DNA from: Triparma columacea
Taxonomy: Eukaryota; Sar; Bolidophyceae; Parmales; Triparmaceae
Reading direction: 5' to 3'
NCBI GenBank assembly: GCA_030267965.1
Contig: BRYA01000084.1
Location: forward strand, 1-12,123
DNA length: 12,123 nucleotides
Shown: piece by piece, positions 1 to 9,300 of the stretch
How the letters are laid out: each line of letters opens with the position of its first letter
Numbering within the stretch: position 1 is the stretch's first letter
Made by a program: the position numbers and the translations under genes
The notes under the pieces: model-generated
Told to the model about the DNA's origin: nothing
The model's input: the letters and a program-made list of their open reading frames with translations, nothing else
Database searches by the model: none

Positions 1-70
1 TAACCCTAACCCTAACCCTAACCCTAACCCTAACCCTAACCCTAACCCTAACCCTAACCCTAACCCTAAC
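1..70. repeat. telomeric repeat tract (TAACCC)n
   Basis: Eleven perfect TAACCC units plus TAAC, with no interruptions, run from the first base. The C-rich strand is the + strand at its 5' end, the polarity expected of a left chromosome end whose 3' G-strand is (TTAGGG)n. This means the window starts at a true chromosome terminus (probably trimmed by assembly), in a eukaryote with the TTAGGG telomere type. Confidence 0.97.
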
Positions 71-333
71 AATACTCACAAACCACTATAACATCCCCAT
101 TTTTTATTTCTATACTTCCATTATACTCACAAACCACCTTAACACTCCCTTTTTTATCTTCTACGCTTCCTCAATACTCACAAATCACTTTAACACTGCC
201 ACAATACATCTACTACTCCTCCTACATACTCACAAACTACTTTAAAATTTCTGCAATACATCTACTACAGTTCCTAAATACTCACAAACCAATATAACAC
301 TCCACCAGTACCAACATACAACTAAATAATACA
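71..333. repeat. subtelomeric 51-52 bp degenerate tandem repeat, five copies
   Basis: The phrase ATACTCACAAA recurs at 72, 123, 174, 226 and 278, spacings of 51, 51, 52 and 52, and a worn sixth copy (ATAATCACAACTATAACA) starts near 334. After the conserved head, units 1 and 2 share a T-run followed by a CTAYRCTTCC-like tail, whereas units 3 and 4 share CAATACATCTACTAC, so there are two subtypes arranged in pairs. The array abuts the telomere repeats directly. The + strand is almost free of G (about five in 71-375), so the minus strand is G/T-rich like the telomeric G-strand. No coding potential is seen. It must also contain at least part of the 3' region of the giant gene, which stops at 396. 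Confidence 0.85.
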
Positions 334-395
334 ATAATCACAACTATAACAAATCAAATCATTCTTCCTACAAATGTTGCGGTGTGCCTCTTTAG
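334..395 (-). other. 3' flank / likely start of the 3' UTR of the giant gene
   Basis: These 62 nt lie between the stop codon of the minus-strand gene and the subtelomeric repeat array. They are A/C-rich on the + strand (T/G-rich in the transcript). No AATAAA hexamer lies here; the only exact AATAAA on the minus strand between gene and telomere is at 108-103, inside the first minisatellite unit and about 290 nt past the stop. Poly(A) addition therefore either uses a non-canonical signal or occurs within the subtelomeric repeats. Confidence 0.5.
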
Positions 396-3300
396 TTATT
401 CCCCATTCCCATCTTCAAGCGGCACAACACTGCTTACTTTAGCCTTCCCACCTCCTACCCCTATAATATCTCCACTATCAGCGCCTCCAACACTTGCTCT
501 CCTAATACTTGCTCTCAAAGTACCTGCTAGACCAACTTCAGCTTCAGCATCTACACTTGCTCTCCTGACACTCTCTTTCTTTCTAGCATCTTCAGCTGCA
601 GGAATGAACTCAACTGGGACTTTTGCCTTCAATTGATCAGTAAACCATTCTGGCTGCTCCTCTTCCCATTTTGCCCAATTTAGTTCAACCCATTTCTGTA
701 TGTCACTCTCAATAGAGACCCAATGTCGTCTTGATTTCTTAAAGACTTGAAATTTTACTTCTTCACTTTCTCCATCTACAAAATATGACATTGAATAGTC
801 AATTCCTTTTTGAGTACTAAAGAAGGTCTTCAAGTACTCTTTGTTTATGTTCAAAAAGAAACAAGCAAAGCAGACAATAACAAATGGAATAAGAACCACA
901 GCAGTTGTTTGTGCGACTCTTAGCCCCTCCTCCATATTCTTCTCTATCCTTTTAGCTATATTAATTGCTACTGGAAGACTGCTCATTGTAAGCACAAATC
1001 CAGACATCCAAAACAATCCCCCAACATCATTTGGATGCCTAAACTGCGCAATTGATGTATAGTCATTCACACCTTTCACCACCACTCTGCAGAAAATACT
1101 AGTCACTATTTCTGCTTTGCCACCAACAGGAATCCAATACAAAAAGTCTCCTCTCAAGATCTTTGCCAACAAATACAGACCAAGATCAGCACCAATATAG
1201 AGAGCAACCCATCTACCACCAAGCAGCCCTAACACAACTATCGTCATGCACCTTATCACAAGCATACCTGCACTAAAGAACATCATTGAAACAAATATAA
1301 TTGATCTTTTGGTGGGATTTGCAGGAACGTAGCCATAAAAGTCAGGCACTTGCTCTCTCTTCACTGGGTCAGTGTCAAAGTCATAACTTATAGTTGCAGA
1401 TGCAAAGCCTGTTGTCAATGCTGAAACTGAAAGTGAGACCCAAGCTGCATCTGCGACACCCCCATCATTTGTTGCAATAGCCATAAGTTGGATAATCACT
1501 CCAGGGATGGCTTCCGAAAACATCTCAATCCCTTTCATGAAACTTAACTCTGTCAGTGCATCGATTGCTTGTCCAGCCTTTTGTTTTTCTCCTTTTGCAA
1601 CCCTGTAAGCATCAACTGCAGGTTTAAACCCAATCAAAATAGGAAAGCACTCCCTTAGCACCCTCTTCACCCCTAACTTCTTATTCTGTCCCCAAACTAC
1701 AAGCATTTGAATCCCAATTGAAACCATCAAACTTGCCAAAGATGCCTTAAAGTACCCATACTTCTTATCACTCCAAAACATGTACGTCACATACACATCA
1801 GTAAGCAAATCAAAGAAAGATGTAACAGCACCAACAGCAACTCGAAACATGAGACCCCACGGAGCGGTCTTCACCACACCCTTCCCTATCTCTACAAACA
1901 TGCCCTCCATCCATGGAAACTCCTCAAAAAGCTCCCCAACAGCCCTGTTCTGCAATCTCCACATATCTACCCCTGCCTCAATCACCTTCCTGCTCTTCAA
2001 ACAAGGCATCAAGTTGTTCCCAATCACCCTTGCCTCCTTCTCCTCCACACACTCAAGCTTAGTAGACACTGAGCTGTTGGAGCTAAGCTCACAAAGCCTT
2101 GCCCTCTTGAGCAAAGTGACAAACCAGGGGTACTTCTTCACAACCTCTCTCAAAGCGACATTCTCCTTGCAAACCTCCTTAACATGTCTCTCTCTGTCCT
2201 TCCTTGAGTGTGCTCCTCCAAGTTGTCCTCCATCCCAAACCAAATCAGCACCCAAGGCCTCACCAACTTGCTTAGACATCTCCATTAAAGGGACAAGGTC
2301 TATAAAGTAGCGTTGTGCTTCAGCAGCCTCGTCTAGGTGCCTCTCCAGAGTTGATCTTGTTGCCTCCACACTCACAGAGCTACCAAGCTCTACCTTGGTG
2401 GTAAATTCTACCTTGGTTGCCTTCTCTCCCCTTTTTGTGAACATTATTGCGACTTCTTCAGATGCCATTTGTGCAGTAGAGCTCTGAGTGTTGCTCACAG
2501 CATCACTTCTCTCCATATTCCCCATTATTGGCTCCATTATAATCACAATAGTATTTTCATCCACTTTGTGCAGCTTCATCACATTCCAGAACTCCCTATC
2601 TCTATTTTTGACACCAAGTTGTGATTCCAACTTCTGCCTTCTCCTCACAACCACTTCCCATGTTCCCTTCTTCTCCTCAACAACCCTCTCAACATCTCCT
2701 GTTGTTTCTTGATGGACTCTGCTCTCAAAGTCCCAGAAGTAGGCAGCAGCTTCCTCCAAACCTGCTCTAACAGTCACTGTTGTCTTTCCCCATCCCTTTC
2801 CCTTCTCTGCCTTTATCATTGTCTTTCTAGACAACGCACTACTGATATCTTGAGCTCCTTCAATCACGTCAAAGTGACTTTCAATCCCTAGCTCTCCCTT
2901 GATTGCAATCTCCTCAAATTTTTCAAATATCTGTTGTCTATTGAAGGCATCAATCTCTTTGCTCTGGTCATATTTCTTTCGCAGTGTAGAAACGGCTGCC
3001 AAAAACTGCGGGGCAATTGTGTTAAAGAGCGAAGTAGGGATTACCCCCTTTAAATCCACATTAGTGATGAATGTCACAGCTGTTTGTTGAACATCGCCTA
3101 TGGATTGAAGGGACTCGAAATACCAGACTGAGTGAGCAGACACCAAGACACTTCCTGGATCAACAGGAAATTCTTCCTTTAGGTCTGCAGTGTCTGCTAC
3201 AGAGAGAATAATACTGCCGTTACTTTCAACCTTCCAGATTGCCCTAAGTCTTCCTTCTCGATAAGAAAACCCAGGGACGCCAAGAGTTCTTATTTGGCGT

Positions 3301-6300
3301 ACAAACAGATTGTGTTTGTTTGACTCTTTGAACGATGAAGCAAGTATGCCATTCACTTTTGTGGTATTTTTGTACCCCCTTGAGTTTATGTGAAATTCAA
3401 ATGCAGCGCACTCCTCCACACTCGCATCAACTACAGTAGTGGCAAAACCAGTCCCACTGCTTGCCCCATCAACATGAACTAGCTTCATCTTGACCCTCTC
3501 ATCAGGACTCTTCAGATCATCAAAGTTCTCTTCCTTCTTGCAATTCTCATAGAATTCCTTCCCTTTGCTGATTACCGCCTTCTCCTCATCTGTATAATCT
3601 TGAGTCTCATTCTTGATGATGTTGGCAAGAGAGGCCAGTGCAGCTTTATCAACCTCTTCATCCCGCCTGAAGGAATCCCTGAGTACTGCTATCGTACTTA
3701 GTACTCGTGGTATTGTTCTGTCGACAATTTTGACTGGAATATGCCCCCCTGTGTCCATAAATTGGGCCAATGTAAGTTTACACTGGAGAACACCGTTATG
3801 GTCCTCAATATTCTTGGCAGTGAGAATGCCACTTGTTGTTGCCCGTACAAGCTTTCCTAGATTTCCCCCATAGTCCACCTGCTCTTTAGCTGGGACAAAC
3901 GCTACAGACATGGTGTCATCTTGGCCGCTCTCTTGACATACATATCTCATCACAAACTCTCTTTTGCTAAAAGGGTATGGGAGTTTCTTGATTATAGCAA
4001 AATGCTTCTCATTGGTCCTTTCCTCTCCCCATTTCCTTATCTCCAGCCTTGCAGGGTTCCCTTCCTCTCGGCTCAATGTCATTCTTTCTCTGCTGCAGTA
4101 CTCAAAGAACCAAGCAGCTGCTTCCTCGGCTGAACAGTCGGTGATACACTCAGCTCTACCAAAAGTGAGTGTCTTTTTCCCTTTCTCCAGCTGCTTGTAC
4201 TTGATCTCCATCTTCACTCCCTCATAAGGTGACTCAAGAGGCCCCCGCCCTTCTTCGTCCTCCCCACCAAAGAGCTCCTCCAACTCCTCAAACACCTTCT
4301 TCTGATCCTCCTCCAACTCAACACCCTCCCTCATCCTCTCCACCAGGGCCTCCCTGACCTCAGCATCAACCTTCTTCCCATTCCTCTTGAACTTCTCCTG
4401 CAACCTTTTGGCCTCAACAAGCTCATTCTTTGCAAGGTAGTCGATTGCTTTGTCCATCACTGCCTTTTGAAGAAGGCCAGTAAATTTCAGATCAACTGCT
4501 TGAATGCGTGTCACTCTGCAGGCATTTGGGGCAATCCCATTGAAGAAGTAGACACCTGTAGTCTCTGCTAGCACAAATCCTTCCTTACTAAGATCCTTGA
4601 AGCCTCCTTCAGGGTACTCTGTCAGTGGCACAAAAGCCAACATGTACGAAGTCCGGCCAATCTCAAGTTTGACTTCCTTCCACACATACCAATTCTCAAA
4701 TAGTCGATTGGTGAAGGCAGGGACCTTCTTGCCACAATGAAAGTGTGTGCTTCTAGTTCCCTCAAAATCATTCCTGATAACCCTTGATAAGTTCCCATTA
4801 TTTTTGAAGTGCTCCTCTGAAGACTCAAATGTGTCAAGCAGGAATTGCTCTGCCAACATACCCTTTGCTGACTTATCCACAGTGACCCCAAAGGCTGCCA
4901 ACACCTTGTCCCCCTCTCTCCACAGGAACTTGTCCACCCCCTCCTTCAATGTCCCCTTGACCCTCTTCCCTTTCGTGTGTAGTTCCTTCTCTAGCCTCCC
5001 AACCCTCTCCAACATTGCCTCCTCCTCTCTTGTCAGATGTGGTGCTCTTGGCATGACCTCCTCCACAAAGTGCTTCTTCCTCCTCTCATCAATAACACCA
5101 GGCTTGTGGAAGTGTTTCTCAATCTCACCAATAATGCACTTGAAGGCCTTGACAATTTCTCTTCTTTTCTGGTTTCTTTTTTCTATGCTGCTAGATTTCA
5201 CAGTAGATTTCACGGTAGATATTTTCTTTGGAAGGTTATTTTTCGTCTTACTAGCTATTGTAGTCCCAGACTGAACTACATTGGTCATGCTTTCAGGTGC
5301 TTCTAGTTCTTCTTTCTCTTCGAGCAATACTGTAATATTTCCTGCAAAGGTCAGAGCTGTTTGCCCAAGTTCGAAATTAGCTAATCTGATGTGACCTTCC
5401 ACCATTCCTCTTGGGTTGTTTGAGTTGCCTGCTACACTTTCTGCTAGATCTACATCTTTGACTTGTCTAATTTGGATGGTATATTTTGAGTCATCTGTGT
5501 TTTTGGTCACCATCATGTTCATGAGGAATTCAGCTGAGATTTTGCGTCCTTGTGTTTGCTTCCATAGCACAATCCTTTCGCCTTTTTTGCTTGTTTGAAT
5601 GGTTTGCCTCGTGAAGTCTCCCTCCTTAATGTCACTAAGTAAAAAGTCGAGGACTTCTTCTGGATTATGGTGCAAAACTAAACCTAGTTCGGTTTTCAAG
5701 TCATGGTTGTCCTGAGAGTGGTGAAATAGACCTTCCACTGCACCTCTTTCCTCCAACTTTGCAATAAATCTTGTAGTGGCTTCCTTGATCTCCTTCTTGT
5801 TGTAGCTTCTTTTGCGGACAGCAGCCATTAGCTTTGCTATCTCTTTCTGTCTGAGGTTAGTGTCAGCGATGGTGGGATTCTCTAAACTTGTTTCGTCTGA
5901 AGGGAATTGATCTGGGATGTCTTCCTCTGGGCGTATAGGCTTCACCCTCTTTTTATTTACACTGGTGTTTACAACTAGCCCTCTTCTCTCTTTCTCTTGC
6001 TGCATAGCTGTGGCAGTAGGAATGTATTCTAATGGTATCCTTGCTCTCATTGCCTCATCTAACCACTTTGGCTCTTCTTCTTGCCACCTCTCCCAGTTGG
6101 TCTCAACCCAAACTCTTGCTTCTTCTTCAATCGAGTTCCACATTTTTTTAGAATTTCCAAAAATGATATTTGCTTTCTCTTCCTCTTTAGTGGTACTTTG
6201 GAACCTTGTTATTGCTAAATCTTTTCCTCTCTGCAAAGTGAAGAATGTGTTCCAATACTGCCTCTCAATGTTGAAGAAGAAGGAGACGAAGGAAATGACA

Positions 6301-9300
6301 GTAAAAGGTATAACATACCACAAAACTGTCCATGCTATCTCTACCCCTCTCTTTGTATCTTCTACATGTTCAGCTGCCATTATTGCATATGGAAGACTTC
6401 CCATTGTCAACACTAAACTGAATACCCAGTACGCACCACCAAGGTCATATGGGTGTCTAAAGTGAACAATTGAGGTGAAATCTGTCACAACCTTTACCAA
6501 AACTCTTCCAAAAGAGCTTGTCAAAACTTCAACAACATAGCCTCCTGCCGGTATCCAATACCAAAAGTCGCCTCTCAAAGTCTTTACAGCTAAGTATAGA
6601 CCAAGGTCTGCCCCAATGTAGGCAAAGGCCCATCTCTTCCCCAAAAGGCCCAACAGTACAATTGTTGTACACCTGATCAACAGCATCCCTGATGACACTA
6701 AAAGCATTGATGCAAACACTATTGTCCTCTTGCTGGCAAGTGCAGGCACATAGCCGTAGAAGTCTGGTGTTTGTTGTCGAGTTTCTGGGTTTGTGTCCCA
6801 ATCATAACTTATTGTTGATGAAATAAACCCTGTAGAAAGAAGTGAAACTACCAGTGAAATCCATGCTGAATTTGCAATGTCTTTCTCCTGGTTTGTTGTT
6901 GCAATGGCCATTAGTTGAATAATCACTGCAGGGATTGCTTCTGCAAATATCTCAATCAATTTCATCACTGTCATTTCCATCATTGGATCAACGGCATGTC
7001 CAACCTCTTGTTTCTCTCCTGTGGCAACTCTAAATGCGTCCAACGCTGGTTTGAAACCAATCAACACCGGAAACCATTCCATCAGCACTCTCTTTGTTCC
7101 CAACTTTTTGTTATTCATCCAAACAAAAAGAAGCTGCATTCCCATTGACACTGCTAAACTTGCCAGTGAAGCCTGAAAGTACCCTTGTTTTTCATCATCT
7201 CTCCCAAACATGAGTGTAACATAGATGTCAGTCAGCAAGTCCAGCATGCTTGTTGCAGCCCCAACCATCACTCTAGCCTTGACACCCCACCTCACTTCTC
7301 CCACCAGCGTGTACCCTATTGACTCCAGCAGTGGCCTCAGCCAAACATACTCCTTCATTAGCTGCCTTAATGAAGGATACTGGTGCGCCCACTCATCCAC
7401 CCCATGAGTTGCAGTTAGAGTGGTTGCTAGCGTTATGGCCAAACTTGAACCAATATCCCTTCCCTCCTTATCCTCCAAGCATTCAGCCTTTCCTCCCACC
7501 TTCACCATTGGGCGTAGCTTGTTCTCAATCACAGCACACAGTAACGGCTCCATGAAACTGTACTTCTCAACAAGCTCCCTTAGTGCATTGTTTGCAGCAA
7601 TGACATCTTTCACAGCTTTCGCTTTTGTCTCTCCCTTCTCCCTCTCCCTCACCCTCATCATCAACTCCTCTGCCGCAATCTTGCCGTCTTCTTCTGTCAT
7701 CTCAGAAGAGCTTTGCAAGTTGTTGAAACAAAATGCTGCTTCTGTGGCTTGAGCTAGATGCTTCTTCAACACTTTAGTGGTTGCACCCTTGCTCACATTT
7801 CCTCCCAGAGACAAATTTGTCATTAATTCTACCTTTGTGTGTTTCTCTCCAACCTTTGTGAACCTCACAGTAGTAGACTCTGTCGCATTGGTAGTTGATT
7901 TTAATGAAGAACCTGAGCTTCTTCTTTGCACCTCTTCCTCTCCCTCTTGAGGCTCAACTGTCATCACTAGAGTGTTATTATCGACCCTCACAAGCTTCAT
8001 CTCTGACAAGAACTCCCGGGTATGGTGAATTCCCCCTTGCTTACTTTCTAACTTTTCAAGTCTCTTAACAACCATCTCAAATCCTTCTCTCCTTAAAATC
8101 TCGACGTTCCTTCCCTTTTCTACCCAAAAACGGCTAGCGACATCCCAGAAAAAAGCAGCTACCTCATCAAGTCTAGCACTTACAGTTAAGATTGTCCTCC
8201 CCTCTCCCTTTCCTCCTTTTTCACCCTTCACCCATGTCTGTGCAATTGAGCCTCCACTAATATTGTCAGCTCTCTTTACCTCCTCAAACTTGCTCGCCAA
8301 CATCTCACTGCTAATCACCTCGAGATCATTTTGCTCCTGACATATGTGCTTCCTATAAGCAGTGTCTACCTCTTTGCTCTGGTCGTATCTCTTTCGCAGT
8401 GTAGACGCGGCTGCCAAAAACTGCGGGGCAATTGTGTTAACGAGCGAAGCAGGGATTACCCCCTTTAAATCCACATTAGTGATGAATGTCACAGCTGTTT
8501 GTTGAACATCGCCTATGGATTGAAGTGATTCGAAATACCAGACTGAGTGAGCAGACGCCAAGACACTTCCTGGATCAACAGGAAATTCGTCCTTTAGGTC
8601 TTCAGTGTCTGCTACAGAGAGAATAATACTGCCATTACTTTCAACCTTCCAGATTGCCCTAAGTCTTCCTTCTCGATCAGAAAACCCAGGGACGCCAAGA
8701 GTTCTTATTTGGCGTACAAACAGACTGTGTTTGTTTGACTCCTTGAATGATGAAGAAAGTATGCCATTCACTTTTGTTGTAGTTTTGTATTCTCTTGAGT
8801 TGATGTGAAATTCAAACGCAGCACACTCCTCCACACTAGCATCAACTACAGTAGTGGCAAAACCAGTCCCACTGCTTGCCCCATCAACATGAACTAGTTT
8901 CATCTTGACCCTCTCATCAGGACTCTTCAGATCATCAAAGTTCTTATCCACCTTGCACTTCTCATAAAACTCTTTCCCCTTCCTGATTGCAACCTTCTCC
9001 TCCTCAGAGTAATCTTGGGGCTCGTTCTTGATGATGTTGGCAAGAGAGGCCAGTGCAGCTTTATCAACATCTTCATCCCGCTTGAAGGAATTGCTGATCT
9101 CTGATATCGCACCTAGTGCTCGTGGTATTGTGCTGTTGACAACTTTTACTGGAATATACCCTCCTGTGTCCATAAACTGGGTCAATGTTAGTTTACATTG
9201 GAGAACACCATCTTGGTCCTCAATGTTCTTGGCAGTGAGAATGCCACTTGTTGTGGCTTTCACAAGCTTTCCAAGCTTTACTCCATAGTCAATGTTCTCC

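Larger units (their letters stand above)
2290..5130 (-). other. unit B START/SRPBCC-like domain array (four domains)
   Basis: The order matches unit A: FHKPGVIDERRKKHFV linker, START1 (SAKGMLAEQ, RLFENWYVWKEV, GVYFFNGIAPN), a charged helix (LQEKFKRN...DQKKVFEELEELFGG), START2 (SAEEAAAWFFEYCSRERM, KREFVMRYVC), START3 (SVEECAAFEFHINSRGY, LFVRQIRTLG, SVWYFESLQS) and START4 (LEEAAAYFWDFESRVH, DREFWNVMKLHKVDENT). START2 and START3 are the best conserved between units at the protein level; START4 is the least conserved of the array. A lipid-binding role is known for the fold family and is inferred here. Confidence 0.6.

Noticed and set aside
5815..6015. Boundary between two separate genes rather than one fused gene
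   Set aside because: The frame is uninterrupted across the unit junction with no stop, and no splice pair or intergenic-looking sequence was found; a single gene is the simpler reading, although transcripts could still show otherwise.
1780..6465. Several + strand open frames of 170-180 codons (e.g. 1780-2310, 4747-5274, 5917-6465)
   Set aside because: All lie opposite the long minus-strand frame and their Ser/Leu/Phe-rich composition is the complement of Lys/Glu-rich coding sequence; no motifs were seen.
7628..7650. 23-nt pyrimidine run that might form triplex DNA
   Set aside because: It lies in a Glu/Arg/Lys-rich coding segment whose purine bias explains it; the length and lack of mirror symmetry make a structural role unconvincing.
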